From contig JACWDQ010000003.1 of assembly GCA_014654035.1 (NCBI GenBank), positions 40,635 to 104,634 on the forward strand: a stretch of 64,000 nt of DNA, given 5' to 3'. Shown here piece after piece: positions 27,398-35,887 of the stretch. Position 1 is the stretch's first letter; each line of letters opens with the position of its first letter. The translations under genes were made by a program, and so were the position numbers. The notes under the pieces were generated by a model. It was not told the DNA's origin. It saw nothing but the letters and a program-made list of their open reading frames with translations, and made no database searches. This stretch comes from Pelagibacterales bacterium SAG-MED19 (GTDB lineage: Bacteria > Pseudomonadota > Alphaproteobacteria > Pelagibacterales > Pelagibacteraceae).

Positions 27398-28346
27398 AAA
27401 CTCTAAGATTTTTCTTGCAGGTCACAAAGGTTTAGTGGGTGGAGCAATTTATAGAAAATTGAAAGAAAGTGGTTATAAAAATATTTTAATTATCCCAAAA
27501 AAAAAATTAGATTTAAGAGATCAAAAAAAAGTTTTTTTATTCTTAAAAAAAAAAAAACCAAAAATGATTATAAATGCAGCTGCTACCGTAGGAGGCATAG
27601 CTGCTAATAATAATTTTAAAGCAGACTTCATATACAACAACATTACAATACAAAGTAATCTTATTCATTCTGCTTTTAAAAATAATATAAAAAATTTAAT
27701 ATTCTTAGGATCAAGCTGTGTTTATCCAAGAAAGTGTAAACAGCCAATTAAAGAAGAATATTTGCTTTCAGGTTATTTAGAAAAAACCAATGAGCCTTAT
27801 GCTATTGCTAAAATTTCTGGAATAAAGATGTGTGAGAGTTTCAATCATCAATATAAAACAAATTATCTTTGCATTATGCCTTGCAATGCTTTCGGTCCTA
27901 ATGATAATTACGATTTACAAACATCACATTTTTTTCCAGCATTGATTAGAAAAATTGTCGAGGCAACTAATAAAAGAAAAAAATCAATTAAACTTTGGGG
28001 CACAGGTAAAGTTAAAAGAGAATTAATTTATGTAGATGACATTGCAGAAGCGTGTATTTTTTTCATGAATAAAAAAGTAAATCACTCGTTGATAAATGTT
28101 GGGAGTGAGGAGGAAAATACAATCGAAAATTTTGCAAAATTAATTGCCAAAAAAATTAAATCAAAAATAAAAATTAAATTTGATAAAAATTTAAAAATGA
28201 ATGGAACACCAAGAAAAATATTAGATTGTTCTCGTGCACGATCTTATGGGTGGAAAAAAAATATTAGTTTTGATAAAGCTTTAGAATTGACAATTAATGA
28301 TTTTATAAAAAGTAAAAAATATAAAAAAATAAAATCTTATAATTAA
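27387..28346 (+). CDS. fcl: GDP-L-fucose synthase
   Basis: 319 residues. [13 protein letters not shown] is the NADPH loop; [22 protein letters not shown] (Ser and Cys of the active site), YAIAK (Tyr-x3-Lys) and [11 protein letters not shown] match WcaG/Fcl closely, as does [14 protein letters not shown]. It epimerises C3 and C5 and reduces C4 of the gmd product to yield GDP-L-fucose. It starts 11 bases inside gmd. With gmd it indicates that fucose, or a derivative, is part of the surface glycan. Confidence 0.95.
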   Translation: MINKNSKIFLAGHKGLVGGAIYRKLKESGYKNILIIPKKKLDLRDQKKVFLFLKKKKPKMIINAAATVGGIAANNNFKADFIYNNITIQSNLIHSAFKNNIKNLIFLGSSCVYPRKCKQPIKEEYLLSGYLEKTNEPYAIAKISGIKMCESFNHQYKTNYLCIMPCNAFGPNDNYDLQTSHFFPALIRKIVEATNKRKKSIKLWGTGKVKRELIYVDDIAEACIFFMNKKVNHSLINVGSEEENTIENFAKLIAKKIKSKIKIKFDKNLKMNGTPRKILDCSRARSYGWKKNISFDKALELTINDFIKSKKYKKIKSYN

Positions 28347-28355
28347 AATTATTTT

Positions 28356-29246
28356 ATGAAAAACATTATCATAGTAACTGGTGGTGCTGGATTTATTGGA
28401 TCAAATTTAATTGAATTATTAGTAACTAAAACTAATTTTAAAATTTTTAGTATTGATAACTACTCTTCTGGATCGAAAAAAAACCATATTAAAAATAAAA
28501 AAGTAAAATATTTTAATTCTCATACAAAAAATATATCAAAGGTTTTAAATAAATATAAAACCAATATAAACTCTATTTTTCATTTTGGAGAATTTGCAAG
28601 AATATATCAGAGTTTTTTGAAAATGAATGAATGTATAAGTTCGAACACAGTTGGTTCGCATGAAGTATTTAATTTTTGTTTATCAAATAATATCAAACTT
28701 ATTTATTCAGCTACATCTGCAAGTATTGGAAATAAAGGTAATGACAAAAACTTATCACCCTATGCTTTTACAAAAGCAAAAAATATTGAAATGTTAGAGA
28801 ATTTAAAAAAGTGGTTTAATTTTAAATTTGAAATAGTTTATTTTTACAATGTATATGGACCAAGACAAATTAAAAAAGGCGACATGGCTACTGTTATTGG
28901 TATCTTTGAAAATCAATTTAAAAAAAAAAAACCTTTGACTGTCGTAAGGCCTGGAAGTCAATCAAGAAGATTTACTCACGTTACAGATACCATCGAGACA
29001 TGTTTTTATGCATGGAAAAAAAAAAAATGTAGGCACTACAGTATATCCAATAAAAAAAGCTATTCTATTTTGCAGGTAGCAAAAATGTTTAAAACTAATA
29101 TTAAATTTTTATCCCCTCGTAGGGGTGAAAGGTATGCTTCTGCATTAACTAGCATGAATTTGTCTAATAAAGTTTATAAGAAATTTGGTAGAATACAGTT
29201 AGTAAATTATGTGTCGAATCTAGTGAAAAATCACCAGAAAAATTAA
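28356..29246 (+). CDS. NAD-dependent sugar-nucleotide epimerase/dehydratase
   Basis: 296 residues. VTGGAGFIGSNLIELL is a perfect NAD loop, IDNYSSGS the ribose-binding strand, YSATSASIG the Ser/Thr site, YAFTK the Tyr-x3-Lys pair and VYGPRQ the substrate loop; RRFTHVTDTIE follows. The type is that of UDP-glucose 4-epimerase and related enzymes. Last protein gene of the island, ending 42 bases before the 5S rRNA. The exact sugar cannot be told; a UDP-hexose C4 epimerase is the simplest guess. Confidence 0.85.
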   Translation: MKNIIIVTGGAGFIGSNLIELLVTKTNFKIFSIDNYSSGSKKNHIKNKKVKYFNSHTKNISKVLNKYKTNINSIFHFGEFARIYQSFLKMNECISSNTVGSHEVFNFCLSNNIKLIYSATSASIGNKGNDKNLSPYAFTKAKNIEMLENLKKWFNFKFEIVYFYNVYGPRQIKKGDMATVIGIFENQFKKKKPLTVVRPGSQSRRFTHVTDTIETCFYAWKKKKCRHYSISNKKSYSILQVAKMFKTNIKFLSPRRGERYASALTSMNLSNKVYKKFGRIQLVNYVSNLVKNHQKN

Positions 29247-29256
29247 TAATTCATTG

Positions 29257-29284
29257 TTTACAATATTTTTTAATCGAGTATAAG
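29257..29284 (+). promoter_or_regulatory. Predicted sigma-70 promoter of the isolated 5S rRNA gene
   Basis: TTTACA (29257-29262) and TATAAG (29279-29284) with a 16-base spacer each match the -35 and -10 consensus at five of six positions. The expected start, about 7 bases downstream, falls at the mature 5' end of 5S. This would let 5S be transcribed without the distant 16S-23S operon. Confidence 0.5.
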
Positions 29285-29288
29285 AAAT

Positions 29289-29404
29289 CGCCGGTGATTT
29301 TTGCGAAGGTGTTATACCCGATCCCATTCCGAACTCGGAAGTCAAGCCCTTCAGCGCTGATGATACTTTGTCTTAAGACATGGGAAAGTAAGTCGTTGCC
29401 GGCA
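29289..29404 (+). rRNA. rrf: 5S ribosomal RNA, separated from 16S-23S
   Basis: About 116 bases with the universal 5S core CCGATCCCATTCCGAACTCG (29319-29338) followed by GAAGTCAAGC. Helix I is formed by GCCGG at 29290-29294 and CCGGC at 29399-29403; GGAAAGTAAGTCG near the 3' end is helix V/loop E region. No 23S, 16S or tRNA precedes it; instead a surface-polysaccharide island does. No terminator hairpin separates it from rpmJ, which starts 14 bases later. Exact ends are estimated to a few bases. Confidence 0.95.
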
Positions 29405-29417
29405 TTAACTAAAATAT

Positions 29418-29543
29418 ATGAAAATTAAAAGCTCACTAAAATCAGTTAAAAAAAGAGATTTGAACTCAAAACTTGTAAGAAGACGAGGAAGAGTTTACAT
29501 AATAAACAAAGTCAATCCTAAATTTAAAGCAAGACAAAAATAG
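29418..29543 (+). CDS. rpmJ: 50S ribosomal protein L36
   Basis: A 41-residue protein: [14 protein letters not shown], then [20 protein letters not shown], the L36 sequence in its zinc-free form (no Cys-x2-Cys). Length agrees with alphaproteobacterial L36. It starts 14 bases after 5S rRNA without a clear Shine-Dalgarno site, so it may be co-transcribed with 5S, coupling two large-subunit components. Confidence 0.95.
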   Translation: MKIKSSLKSVKKRDLNSKLVRRRGRVYIINKVNPKFKARQK

Positions 29544-29549
29544 TTTTTT

Positions 29550-29660
29550 ATGGACAATGATAACCATAAAGATACCTGGAATAATTTTACCAAATTCGTT
29601 TTGTGGGGAACTGTCGCGGTTGTGATAATTTTAGTTCTAATGGCGTTATTCTTATTGTAA
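29550..29660 (+). CDS. Small membrane peptide, aa3-type cytochrome c oxidase subunit IV-like
   Basis: Only 36 residues: a polar N-terminus with NHKDTWNNFTKFVLWGT followed by one hydrophobic helix of about 17 residues. The acidic/His start, the Trp-x3-x-Thr-Lys stretch and the single helix fit the tiny bacterial aa3 oxidase subunit IV family, and in several alphaproteobacteria such a gene lies directly upstream of pntAA, as here (9-base gap). Identification rests on this pattern and the location; the peptide is too short for certainty. Confidence 0.65.
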   Translation: MDNDNHKDTWNNFTKFVLWGTVAVVIILVLMALFLL

Positions 29661-29669
29661 GTTTTCCTC

Positions 29670-30758
29670 ATGAAAATAGTTTCAGTTGCAGAAGATTTAA
29701 ATATTGAAAAAAGAATTGCAATAACACCTGATCTAGTAAAAAAATATACTTCTAGTGGTTTTGAAGTTGGGTTAGCACAAAATTATGGTAAACATTTGGG
29801 CTTCACAGATGAAGATTTTATTAAAAATGGTGCCAATATTGAAAAGGATGAAAAAATTTTAATATCAAGTGCGGATATAATTATCCAACATGGGTTACTA
29901 TCAGATGAAAAAATTTCATATTTAAAAGAAAATCAGATTTTAATTGGAGTATTTAATCCATTTTTAAATCAAGAAAAATTAAATAATTTAAATAAAATGA
30001 ATTTAAAAATATTTTCATTAGAGCTACTTCCAAGAATTACTAGAGCTCAATCAATGGATATTCTTTCATCTCAAGCAAATTTAGCTGGATATAAAGCGGT
30101 AATAGAGTCATTTGCAAAATTTGAAAAAGCTATTCCTATGATGATGACGGCAGCAGGAACTATTCCAGCAGCAAAAGTTTTAGTTGTAGGAGCTGGAGTT
30201 GCCGGACTACAAGCTATAGCAACAGCAAAAAGAATGGGTGCAATGGTTTTTGCTACAGATGTTAGAATTGCATCAAAAGAACAAGTGGAAAGTTTAGGTG
30301 GAAAATTTTTAACTGTTGAAGGTTCCGAAAATCTTGAAACAGAAGGTGGTTATGCAAAAGAAGCAACGGATGATTTTAAAAAAAAACAAGAGGAACTGTT
30401 AGCTGAAACTCTAAAAAAAATTGACATTGTAATTTGTACAGCGTTGATACCAGGAAAAAAAGCGCCAGTAATTATTAAAGAATCAATGATTGAAAAAATG
30501 CAAACAGGATCAATTATATACGACCTTGCTGCTATACAAGGAGGTAACACAGCTTTTAGTGAAGTTGATAAAATAATTAACAAGAATGGTGTACAGATAA
30601 TGGGAGAAAAAAATATCTTGAATAAACTTCCTACTTCTGCTTCTAATCTTTATGCAAAAAATGTGTTTAATTTTGTTTTAAATCTTTATGATAAAGATAA
30701 TAAAAAAATTAATATTAATTTAGAAGACGAAATAATTGAAAAAACATTGATAAAATAA
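29670..30758 (+). CDS. pntAA: NAD(P) transhydrogenase subunit alpha 1 (soluble NAD(H)-binding domain)
   Basis: 362 residues. N-terminal EKRIAITPDLVKKY is the alanine-dehydrogenase-like start; VVGAGVAGLQAIATAKRMGA (from residue 172) is the NAD loop with G174-x-G176-x2-G179; ATDVRIASKEQVESLGG follows. The separate small membrane subunit behind it shows the three-subunit form typical of alphaproteobacteria. The complex uses the proton gradient to move hydride from NADH to NADP+, an important NADPH source in streamlined marine cells lacking much of the pentose route. Neighbouring gene begins 2 bases after the stop. Confidence 0.95.
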   Translation: MKIVSVAEDLNIEKRIAITPDLVKKYTSSGFEVGLAQNYGKHLGFTDEDFIKNGANIEKDEKILISSADIIIQHGLLSDEKISYLKENQILIGVFNPFLNQEKLNNLNKMNLKIFSLELLPRITRAQSMDILSSQANLAGYKAVIESFAKFEKAIPMMMTAAGTIPAAKVLVVGAGVAGLQAIATAKRMGAMVFATDVRIASKEQVESLGGKFLTVEGSENLETEGGYAKEATDDFKKKQEELLAETLKKIDIVICTALIPGKKAPVIIKESMIEKMQTGSIIYDLAAIQGGNTAFSEVDKIINKNGVQIMGEKNILNKLPTSASNLYAKNVFNFVLNLYDKDNKKININLEDEIIEKTLIK

Positions 30759-30760
30759 TT

Positions 30761-31072
30761 ATGGAAATAGATCCCTTCATATTCAGACTAAGTATATTTA
30801 TACTATCAATATTTGTAGGATACTATGTAGTTTGGAGTGTAACACCTTCTTTACACACTCCTCTAATGTCAGTTACAAATGCGATTTCATCAGTTATTAT
30901 TGTAGGAGCAATTATTGCTGCTCTAGCAAATATTGAGGGAAATATTTTTTCAAAATCAAGTGTTTTTGGATATTTTGCAATTACTTTAGCTGCAATTAAT
31001 ATTTTTGGTGGTTTTTTAGTTACTCAAAGAATGTTGGCTATGTATAAAAAAAAAAAGAGAGATAAAAAATGA
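30761..31072 (+). CDS. pntAB: NAD(P) transhydrogenase subunit alpha 2 (membrane part)
   Basis: 103 residues with three hydrophobic helices. The sequence GYYVVWSVTPSLHTPLMSVT followed by NAISSVIIVGA is the family hallmark in which a conserved His and Asn help line the proton path. The basic tail KKKKRDK lies in the cytoplasm. It overlaps pntB by 4 bases. Confidence 0.95.
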   Translation: MEIDPFIFRLSIFILSIFVGYYVVWSVTPSLHTPLMSVTNAISSVIIVGAIIAALANIEGNIFSKSSVFGYFAITLAAINIFGGFLVTQRMLAMYKKKKRDKK

Positions 31073-32466
31073 TTTCTGCAAATTTATCTGCGATCTTTTA
31101 TTTAATATCCGGTGTACTTTTTATTTTAGCACTAAGAGGGCTATCTTCACCTGAAACATCAAGACAAGGGAATTTTTTTGGTATTATTGGAATGATAATA
31201 GCTATTACAGTAACATTTTTAGCTGTGGGAAATTTTTCTACTGGCTTAATTTATGTTTTTATCTTTTTGTTGGTTGGAGGTGGTATAGGAGCTTTTATAG
31301 CTTACAAAATTCCAATGACGGCTATGCCTGAGTTAGTTGCAGGCTTTCATAGTTTGGTAGGTTTAGCAGCAGTTTTTGTTGCTATTTCAGCATTTATAAA
31401 TCCAAGCGCATTTAATCTTGGATCTCCTGGAAATATAAAGCTTGCCAGCTTAATAGAAATGTCAATTGGAGCAGCTGTGGGTGCAATCACTTTTTCAGGT
31501 TCAGTTATAGCTTTTTTAAAACTACAAGGAATTATGTCAGGTGCGCCTATTACTTTCAAAGGACAACACATATTGAATGCACTGATATTAATTTCAATAA
31601 TTGTTTTAACTTATTTTTTATGTGCTACTCAATCATCAAATTTATTTTGGATATTAATTGGTATTTCTTTTTTAATAGGTTTTTTATTAATAATTCCTAT
31701 AGGTGGTGCCGATATGCCTGTAGTAATTTCAATGCTTAATTCTTATTCAGGTTGGGCTGCTGCGGGAATAGGTTTTACTTTAGAAAATTCAGCTTTAATA
31801 ATAACTGGAGCTTTAGTCGGATCATCTGGAGCAATCTTATCTTACATAATGTGTAAAGGAATGAATCGTTCTTTCTTTAATGTCATATTAGGTGGATTTG
31901 GAGCAACAGAACAATCCAAATCAAATCAAGGAAAAGAGCAAAAACCTGTCAAAAGTGGAAATGCAGATGATGCTGCTTTTTTGATGAAAAATGCGTCTTC
32001 AGTTATTATTGTTCCTGGCTATGGTATGGCAGTTGCTCAAGCACAACATGCTTTGAGAGAAATGGTTGATGCTCTAAAAAAATTAGATGTAAAAGTTTCT
32101 TATGCTATTCATCCAGTAGCTGGAAGAATGCCCGGTCATATGAATGTCCTTTTAGCTGAAGCTAATGTACCTTATGATGAAGTTTTTGAGTTAGAGGAGA
32201 TAAATAATGATTTTGCTAATGCTGATGTTGCTTACGTAATAGGTGCAAACGATGTAACCAATCCTGTTGCAAAAACTGATCCTCAAAGCCCAATTTATGG
32301 TATGCCAGTACTGGATGTAGAAAAATGTAAGTCAGTTTTGTTTGTAAAAAGAAGTTTATCAGCAGGATATGCGGGTATTGATAATGATTTATTTTATAGA
32401 GATAATACATTAATGCTTTTTGCAGACGCTAAAAAAATGACAGAGGAAATAATTAAAAGCCTATAA
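31069..32466 (+). CDS. pntB: NAD(P) transhydrogenase subunit beta
   Basis: 465 residues. The first 270 or so form about nine membrane helices, with GGGIGAFIAYKIPMTAMPE and GGADMPVVISMLNSYSGWAA as family loops. The C-terminal NADP(H)-binding domain starts near residue 300 and includes PGYGMAVAQAQH (from 316), AGRMPGHMNVLLAEA, and GANDVTNPVAKTD. Complete in length and motifs. Together with the two alpha subunits it forms the proton-translocating transhydrogenase in the inner membrane. Confidence 0.96.
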   Translation: MISANLSAIFYLISGVLFILALRGLSSPETSRQGNFFGIIGMIIAITVTFLAVGNFSTGLIYVFIFLLVGGGIGAFIAYKIPMTAMPELVAGFHSLVGLAAVFVAISAFINPSAFNLGSPGNIKLASLIEMSIGAAVGAITFSGSVIAFLKLQGIMSGAPITFKGQHILNALILISIIVLTYFLCATQSSNLFWILIGISFLIGFLLIIPIGGADMPVVISMLNSYSGWAAAGIGFTLENSALIITGALVGSSGAILSYIMCKGMNRSFFNVILGGFGATEQSKSNQGKEQKPVKSGNADDAAFLMKNASSVIIVPGYGMAVAQAQHALREMVDALKKLDVKVSYAIHPVAGRMPGHMNVLLAEANVPYDEVFELEEINNDFANADVAYVIGANDVTNPVAKTDPQSPIYGMPVLDVEKCKSVLFVKRSLSAGYAGIDNDLFYRDNTLMLFADAKKMTEEIIKSL

Positions 32467-32485
32467 CATAAAATTAGCCATCTTT

Positions 32486-33247
32486 ATGGAATATTTAAAA
32501 AAAATTTTTCTTTTATTTGTTCCACCAATATTTTTGAAGTTATTCAAGCGCAGGTATCAATACATGTCAAAATTTGCAACTTACGAGGCTGCTCAAAATG
32601 TTTCAAATATTTATAATGATCAAAATGCAACCAAAAAATTTTTAGGACCAGATAACATAGAAGTATCTGGGAGATTTAACTTAATTCCTTTATTAGCACT
32701 TTCTTTAAATAAAAAAAAAATAAAAATTTTAGATTATGGAGGGGGCTCTAACCCAGTGTATAGCTATATTAAAAGTTCAACTAACATAAAAGTAAACACT
32801 ACTGTAATTGAACCTGAGGATTTTTGTAAAATTATAAAAAATAAAATACCGAAAAAACATAAAAAATATGTTAATTATGTAAGTACAATCAAAAAATTGA
32901 ATACAAATTCTTTTGATATAATTTGCTTTAATAGTTCAATGCAATATCTTAATGAATATGAAAATTTGTTTAAAGAATTAACAAAATTCAAACCTCGTTT
33001 TTTTTTAATTACAAGAACAAACTTTCATGAAGGTAAAAAAAATTATTTTACTCTTGAATGTGGTATAAAAGGCAGTTTGCATCCATATATATTTTTTTCA
33101 ATTCCACAATTTATGAAATTCATGAAATCAAATGGTTATAAATTAATATTTTCTAACAGATACAATGTAAATAGATATAAACATAAAAATATTGATGGAA
33201 AAACTTTTTTTCATAAAGATATGATTTTTAAAAGATCTAGAAACTAA
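32486..33247 (+). CDS. Putative SAM-dependent methyltransferase, surface-polysaccharide type
   Basis: 253 residues. N-terminal hydrophobic patch, then KFATYEAAQNVSNIY; the SAM region begins near residue 75 with KILDYGGGSNPVYSYI and continues TVIEPEDFC and DIICFNSSMQYLNEYE. The YGGGSN loop and the ITRTNFHE segment fit the TIGR04325-like putative methyltransferases of polysaccharide clusters. It sits between the transhydrogenase genes and a transaldolase, away from the main island, and composition resembles island genes. Substrate unknown. Confidence 0.65.
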   Translation: MEYLKKIFLLFVPPIFLKLFKRRYQYMSKFATYEAAQNVSNIYNDQNATKKFLGPDNIEVSGRFNLIPLLALSLNKKKIKILDYGGGSNPVYSYIKSSTNIKVNTTVIEPEDFCKIIKNKIPKKHKKYVNYVSTIKKLNTNSFDIICFNSSMQYLNEYENLFKELTKFKPRFFLITRTNFHEGKKNYFTLECGIKGSLHPYIFFSIPQFMKFMKSNGYKLIFSNRYNVNRYKHKNIDGKTFFHKDMIFKRSRN

Positions 33248-33257
33248 AGGATAATAA

Positions 33258-33950
33258 ATGATTAAAGTATTTTGTGATATTGCTGATGTAAAAGTAATAA
33301 AAAGATTTAATAAAAATAAAATTGTTAAGGGTTTTACAACTAATCCTAGTTTAATGAGAAAAGCGGGAGCAAAGAATTATTCAAAATATTGTAAAGATAT
33401 TTTAAAAATTACAAATAAACCAATTTCCTTTGAAGTGTTTGCTGACAATAACATGGAAATAATTGACCAAGCTTTGAAAATTAAAGAATGGGGAAAAAAT
33501 GTGTACGTAAAGATACCAGTCACTAATTCAAAAGGGAAATTTTTAGGTAATCCAATAAAATTTTTAAATAATAAAAATATTAAATTAAATATTACGGCAG
33601 TTTACAGCGCTAGCCAGACTAAACAAATTTTAAAAATGATTAATAAAAAGACTAAATTGATAATATCAATTTTTGCTGGAAGAGCGGGAGATGTAGGAAA
33701 AGATCCGATACCAGAATTTAAAAAAAGTATACAGTTGGCAAAAAATTTTAAAAATGTTGAAATTTTGTGGGCAAGTGTAAGGGAGCCATATAATTATTTG
33801 CAAGCAAAACAATTAGGTTGCCATATCATCACTGTCCCTCCAACTTTAATTAAAAAAATTCAAAAATTTGGCAAATCCTTTAATCAGCTTACTATAGAAA
33901 CTGTTAAAGCATTTTTAGTTGATAGTAAAAAATCTAAATTCACAATATAA
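33258..33950 (+). CDS. Transaldolase / fructose-6-phosphate aldolase-like protein
   Basis: 230 residues, the short TalC/MipB type. FCDIADVKVI starts the barrel, GFTTNPSLMRKAG is the conserved phosphate-side loop, YVKIPVT holds the Schiff-base lysine, LNITAVYSASQ the next strand and ISIFAGRAGDVG the Arg-binding loop. The fold splits or transfers a dihydroxyacetone unit. It may serve the non-oxidative pentose phosphate route with the transketolase in this window, or make an unusual sugar for the surface, since the preceding gene is a polysaccharide-type methyltransferase and such pairs occur in O-antigen clusters. Both readings are open. Confidence 0.85.
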   Translation: MIKVFCDIADVKVIKRFNKNKIVKGFTTNPSLMRKAGAKNYSKYCKDILKITNKPISFEVFADNNMEIIDQALKIKEWGKNVYVKIPVTNSKGKFLGNPIKFLNNKNIKLNITAVYSASQTKQILKMINKKTKLIISIFAGRAGDVGKDPIPEFKKSIQLAKNFKNVEILWASVREPYNYLQAKQLGCHIITVPPTLIKKIQKFGKSFNQLTIETVKAFLVDSKKSKFTI

Positions 33951-33954
33951 GATT

Positions 33955-34031
<77 letters not shown>

Positions 34032-34037
34032 GTATGA

Positions 34038-34244
34038 TTAAATTCTATTTTTAAGCTTATTTAACTTTTTTACTCTTTTAATATTTTCTTGAAGAATTCT
34101 TTTCTTTTTTTCTGAAGGTTTTTCGTAAGTATTCTTTAACTTAATAATTTTAAAAAAACCATCTCTTTGGAGTTTTCTTTTCAAAACTCTCAAAGCTTGT
34201 TCAACATTATTATCTTTGACTTCGATTTTAATAAATACCTCCAA
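34038..34244 (-). CDS. rpsU: 30S ribosomal protein S21
   Basis: 68 residues: EVFIKIEVKDNNVEQALRVL, then KRKLQRDGFFKIIKLKNTYE, which is the S21 consensus with its basic C-terminal helix. Normal size for alphaproteobacteria. It lies 6 bases upstream of the initiator tRNA on the same strand, so a translation-initiation protein and the initiator tRNA may share a transcript. Confidence 0.96.
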   Translation of the reverse strand: MEVFIKIEVKDNNVEQALRVLKRKLQRDGFFKIIKLKNTYEKPSEKKKRILQENIKRVKKLNKLKNRI

Positions 34245-34300
34245 AAAGATGTGTAACTAACACTTTTGTAAATTTATGTCTATAAATATTATTCATATAA

Positions 34301-34876
34301 TTAAAGTTTATCAGGATTTTTAAGTTTTTCTTTTTCTTTTTTTTCTCTTTTAATTCTTCTTTCAGCTTTTTCAATTGCAGCAACCAAATCTTTTTGATTA
34401 AAAAGATTCAAAGCTACAGGATCTTTAGGATTTAAATTATTATAATTCCAATAATTTTTATTTCTTATTGAGGTTACAGAATTTTTTGTTATACCAACAA
34501 GTTTTGCAATCTGAGAGTCCTTTAAAATACTGTGTTGTTTAATTAACCACAAAGCGGAGTCTGGTTTATCTTGTCTTTTAGACAAAGGTATATATTTTTT
34601 AATTTTTTTTTCAGTATTAGATATTTCAATATCTGTACTTTGTATCCTTAAAGGTCTGTTTTCATCTTTAGATGATAACTCAATTTCTTCTCTAGAAAGT
34701 TGTCCTGAAATAATTGGATTGTAAGCTTTAATGCCTTTAGCAACCTCTCCATCTGCAATTCCTTGGATTTCAACTTCGTGAAGATTACAAAAATTTGCAA
34801 TTTGTTTAAAAGTTAGAGTTGTGTTTTCAACAAGCCATACAGCCGTAGCCATTGGCATTAAAGGTGTGTTAGACAT
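34301..34876 (-). CDS. trcR: DUF1013-family regulator (TrcR, cell-cycle transcriptional regulator)
   Basis: 191 residues. NTPLMPMATAVWLVENTTLT and FKQIANFCNLHEVEIQGIAD begin the family; a second helix-turn-helix-like part follows, with ALWLIKQHSILKDSQIAKLV then GITKNSVTSIRN. The repeated arrangement (WLxxxxxLtxxQIAxxxxLh) suggests two DNA-binding-like units. The family is nearly confined to alphaproteobacteria and is named as a cell-cycle regulator in Caulobacter. The C-terminus is a charged helix. It follows rpmE directly (no gap), so is probably co-transcribed with it. Confidence 0.85.
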   Translation of the reverse strand: MSNTPLMPMATAVWLVENTTLTFKQIANFCNLHEVEIQGIADGEVAKGIKAYNPIISGQLSREEIELSSKDENRPLRIQSTDIEISNTEKKIKKYIPLSKRQDKPDSALWLIKQHSILKDSQIAKLVGITKNSVTSIRNKNYWNYNNLNPKDPVALNLFNQKDLVAAIEKAERRIKREKKEKEKLKNPDKL

Positions 34877-35107
34877 TTAATTTTTTTTATCTGATTTAAA
34901 GTTTTGAAACTTTTTATTGAATTTACTTATTCTACCTTTATCCATAAGTTTCTGTTTACCACCGGTCCAAGCAGAGTGGGACTTAGGATCGATTTCTAAT
35001 TTTAGTATCTCTCCTTCTTTTCCCCAAGTTGACTTTGTCTCAAATTGAGTTCCATCTGTCATTTCAACCTTAATACTATGATAATTTGGATGAATATTTT
35101 TTTTCAT
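34877..35107 (-). CDS. rpmE: 50S ribosomal protein L31
   Basis: 76 residues. [20 protein letters not shown] and [19 protein letters not shown] match L31, including the SHPxxTG-like segment read here as SHSAWTG. The zinc-binding cysteines are absent, as in the alphaproteobacterial form. Stop and next start are contiguous (34877/34876). Confidence 0.94.
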   Translation of the reverse strand: MKKNIHPNYHSIKVEMTDGTQFETKSTWGKEGEILKLEIDPKSHSAWTGGKQKLMDKGRISKFNKKFQNFKSDKKN

Positions 35108-35142
35108 GACGAGACTTATAGCAAAAGAATTTTTTAAAACAA

Positions 35143-35883
35143 TTAAAAGTTGTTAAGTTTTTCTATTAATTTTGGGCGAATATCGCTGCTTGATGCAATA
35201 ATTTTTATATTTTTGTTAATTGAAAGATTGATTTCATTAAGTATTCCTCCTGCTTCTTGAATTAATATTATACCAGCAGCAATATCCCAAAGATTTAAGT
35301 TATTTTGAAAATAACCGTCATATCTTCCCGCAGCTACATACGCCATATCTAAAGCAGCACATCCAGATTTTCTATATGGAAGGTCAGGTTCATTATCAAT
35401 TTTACCACCTGTTACAAATAAACAATCATTAATTTTATTTTTTTTTGAAACTCTAATTCTATGATTGTTAAAAAAAGCTCCTTCATTCTTTTCTGCATAA
35501 AACATTTCATTTTTTATTGGATCAAATATTAATCCAGAAATTATTTCATCATTTGATTTAAGAGCTACTGATATTGCAAAATGAGGTACACCATGCAAAA
35601 AATTAACAGTTCCATCAATTGGATCAATTATCCAAGTATTATTTTTATCTTTATTATTTTCGGTACCATTTTCCTCACTTATAATTGAATAATTTGGTTT
35701 TGCTTTTTTGAGCTCTTCAATTATTATTTTTTCAGCTTTTAAATCGGAATTAGTTACAAAATCAGCTGGGCCTTTTTTTGAAACTTGTAGTTTTTCTATT
35801 TCTCCAAAATCCCTTATTAAAATTTTAGAAGCCTTTTCACTTGCTTTAATCATAATATTTAAATTTGCAGAAATTCTATTCAT
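35143..35883 (-). CDS. suhB: Inositol monophosphatase family protein
   Basis: 246 residues. Metal ligands are visible in SEENG (Glu), [15 protein letters not shown] (Asp-Pro-Ile-Asp-Gly-Thr, motif A) and [16 protein letters not shown] (motif B). The protein dephosphorylates myo-inositol-1-phosphate or related phosphates; in some bacteria SuhB also binds the transcription antitermination complex. It follows efp in the tkt to rpsU operon, an order shared with other alphaproteobacteria. Confidence 0.93.
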   Translation of the reverse strand: MNRISANLNIMIKASEKASKILIRDFGEIEKLQVSKKGPADFVTNSDLKAEKIIIEELKKAKPNYSIISEENGTENNKDKNNTWIIDPIDGTVNFLHGVPHFAISVALKSNDEIISGLIFDPIKNEMFYAEKNEGAFFNNHRIRVSKKNKINDCLFVTGGKIDNEPDLPYRKSGCAALDMAYVAAGRYDGYFQNNLNLWDIAAGIILIQEAGGILNEINLSINKNIKIIASSSDIRPKLIEKLNNF

Positions 35884-35887
35884 AACA

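Noticed and set aside
34245-34300. Hairpin AAAAGTGT / ACAC..TTTTT between trcR and rpsU as terminator
   Set aside because: Pairing is interrupted by a three-base bulge and AT-rich; too weak to call.
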